The translations under genes and the position numbers were made by a program. Positions 7,599-14,217 of a stretch of 17,385 bases of DNA are shown one piece after another. Numbering within the stretch: position 1 is the first letter of the stretch; each line of letters begins with the position of its first letter. Origin of the DNA: DAOUCV01 sp034432095. Its GTDB lineage: Bacteria > Chloroflexota > Dehalococcoidia > Dehalococcoidales > UBA2162. The stretch is from assembly GCA_034432095.1 (NCBI GenBank), contig DAOUCV010000045.1:1-17385 (forward strand), given 5' to 3'. The notes beneath the pieces were generated by a model. It had not been told where the DNA came from. It ran no database searches and saw only the letters and a program-made list of their open reading frames with translations.

Positions 7599-7629
7599 CC
7601 AGCAGGTGATATCTGCCTAGCTGAAATAG

Positions 7630-8415
7630 ATGAGTCTACCTAACATCAGACAAAAAGAGAAAGAAATGACAGAGCCGAATGAGGAAAAGCTTGATTTTGT
7701 TGCCGCTACTACACATGACCTCAAGACTTTCCTCACCGCCATTATTGTCTCAGCCGAACTCCTGGCTGACGAACTCCGGCCAAACCCGAAGAGTGTGCTG
7801 GGAAGGCTTATCCAAAGCATCATCCGAAATGCCCACAGCATAGACGAAAGGCTCTCTTTACTCGCCGAAATGGACACGCTGCTAACCGAAGATTCCCGAT
7901 TTCAACCGGAGTCTGTTGAAATTGGGCAGGTAGTCCGAAATATCACCGCTCAGCTTTACCCCAAGATTCAAAGCCGAAAGCAGTCTCTGACAGTGGAGAT
8001 GCCTGATTCCCTGCCCCGGGCTAAAGCGGTTCGGCAATATCTGGAGCAAATCCTGGTGGCTCTAATAGACAATGCCAGCAAGTTTACTGCGGAAAAAGGG
8101 CGAATCAAGGTGAGTGCCCACCAGGATGGAGCGAGTTTAGTTGTGCAGGTCAGCGATACCGGGATAGGCATCCCCCCAGAGGAGCAAGAAAAAGTATTTC
8201 AGCCCTACTATCAGGTCAGGCAAGATAAACGCCATCAGGTCAGCCGTCCTGATGAGGAGAGGGGGCATGCCGGCAGCGGGCTTGGTTTAGCGATTGCCAA
8301 GTTCCTCGTTGAGCTGCACGGGGGCAAGATCTGGTTAAGGAGCACAGTTGGGCAGGGGAGTACCTTTTTCTTCTCCCTGCCAATGGTGGTATCAGTTGAA
8401 AGTAGTCGTAGTTGA
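7630..8415 (+). CDS. soluble sensor-less histidine kinase
   Basis: A 261-residue two-component kinase with only the catalytic core. The H-box THDLKTFLTAI puts the phospho-acceptor at His29 from this start. The ATPase domain shows an N box (ALIDNASKFT), G1 (DTGIGIPPEE) and G2 (GSGLGLAIAKF). No membrane segment, PAS or GAF domain precedes the H-box, so input must come from a partner, perhaps the XRE protein. The normally near-invariant proline after HDLKT is phenylalanine. A second possible start is the ATG at 7666, behind a purine-rich AGAGAAAG stretch; the one at 7630 has no clear ribosome-binding site. The 3' end overlaps the response regulator, which argues for translational coupling and a cognate pair. 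Confidence 0.9.
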   Translation: MSLPNIRQKEKEMTEPNEEKLDFVAATTHDLKTFLTAIIVSAELLADELRPNPKSVLGRLIQSIIRNAHSIDERLSLLAEMDTLLTEDSRFQPESVEIGQVVRNITAQLYPKIQSRKQSLTVEMPDSLPRAKAVRQYLEQILVALIDNASKFTAEKGRIKVSAHQDGASLVVQVSDTGIGIPPEEQEKVFQPYYQVRQDKRHQVSRPDEERGHAGSGLGLAIAKFLVELHGGKIWLRSTVGQGSTFFFSLPMVVSVESSRS

Positions 8416-9088
8416 TGATTCGCCTGAGATTATAGAGGTTGTCTCTCTGTGCTTCCAGCTACGCTGGAGTGGCGCCAATATAATTTCAGCCGCTACCGGA
8501 GAGAAAGGGTTAGAGCTTATTGAAGCCGAGAACCCCGATGTAGTTATCCTGGATATAGGACTGCCCGATATGGACGGCTTCCAGGTTCTCCGTGAGCTGC
8601 GGCGTTTTTCTCAGGTGCCGGTGATAATGCTAACGGTAAGAGGCGAGGATACTGATGTCGCCAAAGGGCTAGAGCTGGGGGCAGATGATTATATCACCAA
8701 GCCTTTCAGCCACATTGAACTGGTGGCACGGGTGCAGGCGGTGCTCCGCCGTGTCCGGGGACTGCCCGTTCCTACCGAGGAACGCCCTTTTGTCAGTGGC
8801 AAACTATCAGTTGACTTCGCCAGTAATGAGGTAAAGCTGGACGGGAAGCCGGTAAAGCTTACCTCCACTGAATTCAGACTTCTAAACCTCCTAATCAGGA
8901 ACGAGGGACGGTTGGTCACCCATGAGAATCTGCTAACCAAGGTATGGGGAGAAACATATGTTGATGCCAGGGACCTGCTGAGAGTGCATATTCAGCACCT
9001 CAGGCAAAAGCTGGGGGATAACATTGAATCGCCGAGCATTATCGTCACCGAGCACGGCATGGGCTACCGCTTTATCAGACCAGCCTGA
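8396..9088 (+). CDS. OmpR/PhoB-family response regulator
   Basis: A 230-residue transcription regulator. The receiver domain (residues about 1-115) has the acidic pair Asp7-Asp8, phospho-acceptor Asp53 in VVILDIGLPDMDGF, the conserved Thr in MLTVRG, and Lys in YITKPF. The winged-helix domain (about 130-228) includes LTSTEFRLLNLLIRNEGRLV, DLLRVHIQHLRQKLGD and the terminal HGMGYRFIRP wing. I start it at the TTG at 8396, giving the typical KVVVVDDSPEI beginning, with GGTGG seven bases upstream. An in-frame ATG at 8348 would add 16 unusual residues. It overlaps the kinase by 20 bp. The stop is only 15 bp from the end of the convergent cassette, with no terminator between. Confidence 0.93.
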   Translation: MKVVVVDDSPEIIEVVSLCFQLRWSGANIISAATGEKGLELIEAENPDVVILDIGLPDMDGFQVLRELRRFSQVPVIMLTVRGEDTDVAKGLELGADDYITKPFSHIELVARVQAVLRRVRGLPVPTEERPFVSGKLSVDFASNEVKLDGKPVKLTSTEFRLLNLLIRNEGRLVTHENLLTKVWGETYVDARDLLRVHIQHLRQKLGDNIESPSIIVTEHGMGYRFIRPA

Positions 9089-9103
9089 TGTTAAATTTTC
9101 AAA

Positions 9104-9316
9104 CTAAGTATAAACTGCGACCACTACTGCTTCTTTAGCATTGTGCTCATCAAAGAAGACAACCACTACCTTCTTGCCCACCGTCATCTCCGAAGCCGGT
9201 ATATTCCGAGCCACCTGGATACCTTCAAGATAGACCTTATAGCTACTTGAAAGTTGAACCGTGGCGGTATAGTCGCCAGAATTGAAACTCTTCAGCATCC
9301 CTTTTCTCAAGCTCAT
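9104..9316 (-). CDS. small OB-like protein, possible baseplate or spike component
   Basis: A 70-residue, beta-rich protein of the phage-like cassette and its last gene. Alternating hydrophobic strands (YTATVQLSSSYKVYLEGIQVA, then KKVVVVFFDEHNAKEAVVVAVY) look like a small OB barrel of the kind found at the base of phage spike or baseplate proteins. No enzyme motif is present. The ATG at 9316 has AAGG five bases upstream and a stronger GGAGG further out. It follows the large hub-like gene by 21 bp, which supports a structural partnership. Function is inferred from fold impression and position only. Confidence 0.6.
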   Translation of the reverse strand: MSLRKGMLKSFNSGDYTATVQLSSSYKVYLEGIQVARNIPASEMTVGKKVVVVFFDEHNAKEAVVVAVYT

Positions 9317-9337
9317 TTCACCCTTATTCCTCCGTCT

Positions 9338-11329
9338 TTATACCGCTCCCAGAGACAGCCTTTGCTCATATTCGCCACGACGGGGCTCGTAGGTCAAGGT
9401 CATTGCCAGCACCCTCTTCTTTTCAGTGCTGAATCCAGCCCGGCTATCGGTTATGTCAATGACATCGTATAACTGCTGACCGCAATTCACCGGAATTCGA
9501 ATTGTGCCACTGGCTGATTCAATTTCAGCTTCCCTCAAATAAGCCTCCCCCCTCTCCCCAGCTCTGGCTAAGGTATCTATATTCCGGTCATCAAGCTGGT
9601 TCAGCCGGTCATAGACCTTGGCTACCTGACTCCAGGAGAAAGAATCAACCACGATTGGCCTGTCATTTATTGAGTCGTAGCCTTCAACCTGAACCCGATT
9701 AAGCTCCCAGGCTCCCTTCCGGTACCTACCCTCGAATACAGGGTGAGACTCTCCGTAGGAATAGACCGAATCATCCGAGGACAGGGGATTTACCAAATAG
9801 GCTTTATTGCCTTCAATAAATAGTACATCAGGAACGAAGGAGAGCAGTCTTTTGATGACGGTATCACCCCTGTTATTCAGGTGAATAGTGAAATCCGGGA
9901 AATAACCGGTGATGACCGATGATTGGGATTTTGTCTCGAGTTTTAAGCCAACTCTGGCCAGGATGAACTCAAGGATTTCCTTAACGCTCATCTCGCTGGA
10001 GGCTTTATTCCACCGGAACTGGTGCCTGGCTTTCCAGCGGTTCATCCACCCCCACCCATCCTGAGCATGGAGTAAAAGACTAGCCTTACCTCCGGCGCTG
10101 ATGTACTCATAGGCTTCCAGGCTGAAGGTTTGCCCGGCGCTGACTTCGTCTCCCTGAGAGGTAACATAACCCGGGCTGACCTCTAACTGGCAGCCAATCT
10201 CAAGCGGTGACGGCAGTGAGGCGTATCTCCCGTCGTCATTTCTCAGTTCAATGGTCAGCCTCCCCTGGCTCGGCGCTATCTCCTCCCTCAGAGATACAAC
10301 GTCAGCCGTTAAATCCAGGCTCTCCTCGGTCAGCTTGGCTCGCCAGACCCCGTAGGGAGTAGAGAGCCAACCGTAATTGCCATAATGAGCCATAGCCACA
10401 CCGTACTCGCTTGATAGGTCAAACGGGACCGGCTCGCGCCACAGGTCATCCAGAAACCTGGCACTGAGGACAGAGTGAGACCAGAAGGGACGGTTATAAG
10501 CTTCGGTACCGGTAAATTTCTCGACATAGAAGCACCTATGGACATCCGGCTTGTCCAGGAAAACTCTATGGTATTCAAAATTACCATCCGAAGGAGCCGA
10601 AGCAAACTCCTTGAGTGCTGACCAGGTACCAGAAGCCACATCCCCGCCATCGCCATATACCAAGCTCCACAGCTTAAAGTTGCCTGCCGAATCCTTACCG
10701 CTAACAATAAGATTCCAATCAGCGTCATAGACGACGGCAACACCTGAAAGGTCACTGGTGCTCTTATCCCAGGCGGTCTTAGACTGCCAGCTACCGCCAA
10801 CACGCTTTTTAACATAGAGAGTTTGCTGGTCGGCAAAGAAGATGGCCAAATCACCATTGGGCTTATAGGCAGCGGCCAGGCCATTGACCGCCGTGGTAGG
10901 AGTGTAGTCAATAAGCTCCGGGCTGCCCCAGCTAACGCCATAGTCAGTACTCTTAATACGCCTGATTTCCCGGCTGGAATTTACCCAGAAAATGGAGACC
11001 TCAGCCCCTGAAGAAGCCGCCGCCACCGCGAGACAGTTGTACTGGTTGGTGTAGGTCCAGGAACTGAAATCTGATGAAGGACCGGGGTCAGCTACCCGCT
11101 GCCTGTAGAGCTTCCGGCCATCGGCAGGCGGGCTTATCCTTACCCTGATAAGGGCACCATCGCCAGGGATAGTCAGGGCGTGGAAATAGTCAGCCTCACT
11201 GCCAGTATACAACCTCTCCCAGTCAAGCCTGACCACACCCGCAATCCTGTTCCTGGCTTCCACCTTGACATAGGGAATATGGCTGGCTCCTTGCTGGGCC
11301 GCTAGAAGCGTCGTTGATAGACTGCGCAC
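9338..11329 (-). CDS. baseplate-hub-like protein with internal beta-propeller-like region
   Basis: A 663-residue phage-like structural protein. After an N-terminal tail-type segment (residues about 1-65), a propeller-like region spans about 85-340. It has repeated small-hydrophobic strands and a canonical Asp box at 127-134 (STDYGVSW), as in sialidase/BNR propellers. The C-terminal half (about 345-663) resembles hub or late-control proteins: RLTIELRNDDGRYASL, LEIGCQLEVSPGYV, LLLHAQDGWGWM, and a closing beta segment EPRRGEYEQRLSLG. I infer attachment or receptor binding plus hub function. The start is GTG at 11329 with GGGGAG six bases upstream, overlapping the end of the preceding gene. No tail tube or tape-measure gene accompanies it, which is odd for a hub. 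Confidence 0.65.
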   Translation of the reverse strand: MRSLSTTLLAAQQGASHIPYVKVEARNRIAGVVRLDWERLYTGSEADYFHALTIPGDGALIRVRISPPADGRKLYRQRVADPGPSSDFSSWTYTNQYNCLAVAAASSGAEVSIFWVNSSREIRRIKSTDYGVSWGSPELIDYTPTTAVNGLAAAYKPNGDLAIFFADQQTLYVKKRVGGSWQSKTAWDKSTSDLSGVAVVYDADWNLIVSGKDSAGNFKLWSLVYGDGGDVASGTWSALKEFASAPSDGNFEYHRVFLDKPDVHRCFYVEKFTGTEAYNRPFWSHSVLSARFLDDLWREPVPFDLSSEYGVAMAHYGNYGWLSTPYGVWRAKLTEESLDLTADVVSLREEIAPSQGRLTIELRNDDGRYASLPSPLEIGCQLEVSPGYVTSQGDEVSAGQTFSLEAYEYISAGGKASLLLHAQDGWGWMNRWKARHQFRWNKASSEMSVKEILEFILARVGLKLETKSQSSVITGYFPDFTIHLNNRGDTVIKRLLSFVPDVLFIEGNKAYLVNPLSSDDSVYSYGESHPVFEGRYRKGAWELNRVQVEGYDSINDRPIVVDSFSWSQVAKVYDRLNQLDDRNIDTLARAGERGEAYLREAEIESASGTIRIPVNCGQQLYDVIDITDSRAGFSTEKKRVLAMTLTYEPRRGEYEQRLSLGAV

Positions 11330-11332
11330 AAT

Positions 11333-11581
11333 TCACTCCCCACTCTGGTCTGGGACATACTTCGTCCCCCAAAAGAAGTGACCGTGGATAAAACCAACCG
11401 TATAAGATACTAATATGATTATGAACCATTTCCAGCTTACTAAGCTGGAAATGCCAAGAAAATATCCACCACTGAATAAGCTGACCAGTATGAGATATTC
11501 AAACCGGTGGTATATGTCCCTGGCTATATAGGTCCAAGGTCGACCCCCTATCCTTGACCACAGTGCTCGATAAAAGTCCAT
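11333..11581 (-). CDS. small two-TM membrane protein, holin-like by position
   Basis: An 82-residue protein with two hydrophobic helices, about residues 29-46 (YLILVSLFSGGYFLGISS) and 51-68 (WKWFIIILVSYTVGFIHGHF), separated by a short turn. The N-terminus is charged and aromatic (MDFYRALWSRIGGRPWTYIARD). Size and topology would suit a holin or a membrane anchor for the particle, but no lysin gene is present in the cassette. The gene lies 4 bp behind the DUF6582-like gene and its stop overlaps the ribosome-binding site of the hub-like gene. I do not recognise a named family with confidence. Confidence 0.65.
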   Translation of the reverse strand: MDFYRALWSRIGGRPWTYIARDIYHRFEYLILVSLFSGGYFLGISSLVSWKWFIIILVSYTVGFIHGHFFWGTKYVPDQSGE

Positions 11582-11585
11582 CTTG

Positions 11586-11915
11586 TCACACCAAAGCCGC
11601 CAAAGTATCGGGCAAAGGCTTACCCGCCTTACGGTAGTGAGCTGCCAGATGTTTGGCTGCCTGCAGAATCCGTTCAGGGCTGGCCTCTACCCTCTGCCCG
11701 CGGTAGCCTCCTCGCGACAGGGCCGCCACGGCCTCTGCCATCCTTTCCCAGTCAACCGTCTTTTCAATGTCAAGTTTCCCCCGCAGGGCTCTAAGGATAT
11801 TCTTATGGTGATGAGGTAGCTTCCAGGTCTCCGGCTCTTCCGGGTCACCAACAATGGCAAAAGCCTCTTTAGGCAAGCCTTCCTTGGTCTTAGTTAGTCC
11901 TTCTTTTATGGTCAT
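11586..11915 (-). CDS. DUF6582-like protein of the phage-like cassette
   Basis: A 109-residue protein with the motif FAIVGDPEEPETWKLPHH (residues about 19-36), followed by a helical part with repeated alanines (HHKNILRALRG, MAEAVAALSRGGYRG, RILQAAKHLAAHYRKAG). The first motif is familiar from a domain of unknown function (DUF6582 type) found beside phage head genes; I recall this rather than having searched it. No catalytic residues are evident. The ATG at 11915 is preceded by AAGGGGGTGAAG, which lies within the flank of a palindromic repeat. It is probably co-transcribed with its neighbours. Confidence 0.6.
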   Translation of the reverse strand: MTIKEGLTKTKEGLPKEAFAIVGDPEEPETWKLPHHHKNILRALRGKLDIEKTVDWERMAEAVAALSRGGYRGQRVEASPERILQAAKHLAAHYRKAGKPLPDTLAALV

Positions 11916-11922
11916 TTCTACT

Positions 11923-11993
11923 TCACCCCCTTAATCCCCCTCTCCTTCACAGAAGAGGGGGAAACATTTCTTAAAGAGGGCTTCGCCCCCCTT
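11923..11993. repeat. palindromic repeat element between cassette genes
   Basis: CCCCCTCT (11936-11943) pairs with AGAGGGGG (11954-11961). After an AAACATTTCTTAA spacer comes GAGGGC-TTC-GCCCCC. The layout matches the copies at 4585 and 12683. The adjoining 16 bases (11923-11938, minus strand GGGATTAAGGGGGTGA) are identical to 16137-16152. Confidence 0.65.
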
Positions 11994-12013
11994 AGACTTA
12001 GACGCCCCGTTTG

Positions 12014-12646
12014 TTACGGACCTTGGTCAGTGGACTTAGACAACGGTGGAGAGTAGGGTCTATATAGTGAGCGGATTCTAACCCGGTTTCTCCTCTGCAG
12101 TCTTTTCAGCTCCGCCTTAAAGAAGTTCAGTTTTTCCCTGCCCCAGGCAAGAAACTCTTCGGGAGTGGTGTTCCCACCAATATTAACACGGTTAACGGCA
12201 TATATTGCCCATTCCACGGCGGCATAGCCACTGGCGCCAGCTGCAATCAAGTCCTCATACATAGCCGGGATGGTAGAAGTGGTATCATCAAGGGTATGGA
12301 GCTTGCCGTAGTAGATATAAGCATTGGAACCATCGGGTACCTCATCGCCAAGGAGAGTCAGGGTATTCGCCCACAGGCTAAATCGCTGGTATCTCTTCGG
12401 GAACTCATCCACCGGGTACTCTACAGCCTCAACCGTAATGCGGTCAGCCATAGCGGATATGTCAATTTCCCTGGAGCCTGAAGTGGTAGCTTTAGTTGCT
12501 TTCTGCTCGTAGGGAATAGCTTCGGAGAAGTCCTTAACCGCGTGGGCAATATGCCTATTCAGTTCATCATCGGTCCAGCGATAGTTAGTAGCGTCCTCAT
12601 CATGCAGGTCACGCCTGACGATGGTCCTCATCTCACTTAGATTCAT
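12014..12646 (-). CDS. head-tail connector/adaptor-like protein
   Basis: A 210-residue protein in the place of a head-completion protein, directly after the capsid gene. The N-terminus MNLSEMRTIVRRDLHDEDATNYRWTDDELNRHIAHAV (helical, with WTDDEL) is typical of gp6/gp15-type connector adaptors. A beta middle follows (REIDISAMADRITVEAVEYP, then YIYYGKLHTLDD), and then a helical stretch ending in a basic tail (LKRLQRRNRVRIRSLYRP). In tailed phages such proteins extend the portal ring. The ATG at 12646 has GAGG five bases upstream. Assignment rests on the N-terminal pattern and synteny. Confidence 0.6.
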   Translation of the reverse strand: MNLSEMRTIVRRDLHDEDATNYRWTDDELNRHIAHAVKDFSEAIPYEQKATKATTSGSREIDISAMADRITVEAVEYPVDEFPKRYQRFSLWANTLTLLGDEVPDGSNAYIYYGKLHTLDDTTSTIPAMYEDLIAAGASGYAAVEWAIYAVNRVNIGGNTTPEEFLAWGREKLNFFKAELKRLQRRNRVRIRSLYRPYSPPLSKSTDQGP

Positions 12647-12682
12647 ATCTACCTCATCCCCTCCATTGTTTAGTACGCCTGT

Positions 12683-12736
12683 CCCCCTACCTCTTGATAA
12701 GGGGGAATTTTTTGAAGAGGGGTATCAACCCTCCTC
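12683..12736. repeat. palindromic repeat element behind the capsid gene
   Basis: CCCCCT (12683-12688), CTTGATAAG loop region and AGGGGG form the first hairpin. After the AATTTTTTGAA spacer, GAGGGGTATCAACCCTC forms the second. It has the same order as the copies at 4585, 11923 and 16043. Confidence 0.6.
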
Positions 12737-12750
12737 GACAGCCATTTTTG

Positions 12751-12777
12751 CGGGGAGGGGGCTAGGCCCCCTCCCCG
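12751..12777. promoter_or_regulatory. 12-bp GC hairpin directly after the capsid stop codon
   Basis: CGGGGAGGGGG (12751-12761) pairs perfectly with CCCCCTCCCCG (12767-12777), plus one inner C-G pair, leaving a 3-nt TAG loop. On the minus strand it begins 7 nt after the capsid stop and is followed by an A-run, not a U-run. It is therefore not a classical terminator in the sense direction. It could protect the 3' end of the capsid message or cause partial termination, raising capsid over connector. Confidence 0.5.
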
Positions 12778-12784
12778 GTTTTGC

Positions 12785-13705
12785 TTAGTCTTTGACGCCA
12801 ATTAGGGCAGCCGCTTTGACGGCTGAAAACAGCGCTAGAGAGCAATACCACTTAATCCTGGTTCTGGTAGCATCTTTGGTCTCAAGCGAGCCGATGGGCT
12901 CTATGGTGAGGTGTCCGGGCGCAGTCAGGCCACAGAGTGCCCCCTCTCCAAACTGGATAGCGTAGATTGTGGAGCAGTCGCCACCAGTAATTGCCGTTTC
13001 GACACCGCCGCTGACCACGTGGGTGTCCAGTATCCAGTCATTGACGCCAATAGCGATACCATCCCAGAACTGGACGAAATTACCCCACTTATCACGGTCA
13101 GTCTCCATCATACCGCCGGAGGCTCTGACCAGAGCATTAATCTTGCGTCTGGAGCGCCGGCTCATCAGCAGTAGGTCGGGTTTGCCGCCCTTTACGGCAT
13201 CAATAAGCTCATCAAGCATAGACAGGGTCAGGGTAGCCCCATTGGCCCCAGCCGCAATTACCTGACTGCCAGCCTGAGTCGTATTGATGAGCTTCCTTAA
13301 GCCATCGAACTGCTTGGGATTGGCTGTGGCATCCCCATAGATAAAGGTCTCTTCGAACTTATCCTTGAGTGCCTTGGCCTTAAGCTCAATAACTGCCGCC
13401 TCGAGGTCCTGGAGGTTAGAACGGGTTGCCTTGAGGAAGTTGTCCACATCAGCATCACCACCCATAATCTTCAGGTTAGCCGTTTTCTGCTCGAAGGTTG
13501 GCGTTGATTCAGCCCAGGTATCGCCCACGTTATAGAAATCGATAGTCGGCAGGGTCTTCTCCTGGTTATAGGTCAAGCCATTACCCGCAATTTCAATGAA
13601 GGGCAGTTCCTTCAGCACCGGTGAGTCCTTAACAATGGTCTCCACCACCCCCTGCAAAAGCATATCATTAGATAGTTTGGCTGCTTCTTCTAAAGTTAGC
13701 GCCAT
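12785..13705 (-). CDS. phage major capsid protein, HK97-like fold inferred
   Basis: A 306-residue major capsid-type protein. The N-terminus MALTLEEAAKLSNDMLLQGVVETIVKDSPVLKELPFIEIAGNGL is typical of capsid proteins without a long cleaved delta domain. GDADVDNFLKATRSNLQDLEA, then KFEETFIYGD and FDGLRKLINT, form the spine-helix/E-loop-like segment. DLLLMSRRSRRKINALVRAS is a classic A-domain motif, and the C-terminal strand is RIKWYCSLALFSAVKAAALIGV. The gene starts at the base after the scaffold stop (TAA-ATG) with GGAGG ten bases upstream. Portal, scaffold and capsid are in canonical order. No protease gene is near, so maturation by cleavage is unlikely unless supplied elsewhere. Confidence 0.85.
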   Translation of the reverse strand: MALTLEEAAKLSNDMLLQGVVETIVKDSPVLKELPFIEIAGNGLTYNQEKTLPTIDFYNVGDTWAESTPTFEQKTANLKIMGGDADVDNFLKATRSNLQDLEAAVIELKAKALKDKFEETFIYGDATANPKQFDGLRKLINTTQAGSQVIAAGANGATLTLSMLDELIDAVKGGKPDLLLMSRRSRRKINALVRASGGMMETDRDKWGNFVQFWDGIAIGVNDWILDTHVVSGGVETAITGGDCSTIYAIQFGEGALCGLTAPGHLTIEPIGSLETKDATRTRIKWYCSLALFSAVKAAALIGVKD

Positions 13706-14217
13706 TTATCTTCTACCTCCTATAGCGTATTGTATCTTCTCCCGTGGTGACAGAGCGGAAAGGTCGGGAGATACCCTTTCCGGAGCCCCGGCGGGAACCT
13801 TAGCCAGAGAAATCTCAGCCTCCATTCTCTGTCTCACCTTCTTGGCCAGGTCTTTTGCTTTACCCAGAGACTCATTGATAGACTCGATGGTGTCCCCGCT
13901 GATGAGTTCCTCGACTACCTCCGGATTTGCCTGCACCACCATCGCTCGATAGCTAGCTACCGCCTGTGTCAGAGAGTTGCTGATGGTTTTCAATCTTTCC
14001 TCCAGCTCATCGCTATTCTGCTTCAAGCGAGCAATCTCGCTGTCTTTATTAGCTACCACCTGCTCAAGCTCAACAAGGCGAGCGCTGGCCCTAGTCAACT
14101 CCTCAGTTTTTGGGCCAACAGGTTCTCCAGCCTGGCAATCTCCTTCACTTGAGAGGGGTTTTCGTCGCCAGACGGTGCCTCTGACCGGTTCTCCGCCGGC
14201 TCTAATTCATCATCCAA
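13706..14217 (-). CDS. scaffold-like coiled-coil protein, apparently split by a -1 frameshift
   Basis: The frame begins at a TTG (14217) inside the portal 3' end, seven bases after a strong AAGGAGG. It encodes 40 acidic residues (MDDELEPAENRSEAPSGDEN...) ending EIARLENLLAQKLRS at a TGA (14095-14097). The next frame continues from a TTG at 14098, overlapping as TTGA, for 130 residues of coiled coil (VELEQVVANKDSEIARLKQ, then DELEERLKTISNSL) to 13708. One extra A in the A5 run (14107-14111, T on plus) would join them as ...AQK-TEELTRASARLVELEQ..., an unbroken 170-residue coiled coil. Acidic N-terminus, coiled coil, size and place between portal and capsid all fit a scaffolding protein. A deletion, a sequencing error, programmed slippage or two coupled genes are all possible. 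Confidence 0.65.

Noticed and set aside
10330..10941. 203-residue frame on the same strand as the hub-like gene
   Set aside because: Lies wholly inside the 663-residue gene in another frame, has no ribosome-binding site, and its composition looks like an out-of-frame shadow.
12751..12777. Capsid-distal hairpin as an ordinary intrinsic terminator
   Set aside because: There is no U-run after it in the sense direction and five cassette genes continue downstream without another promoter that I can see.
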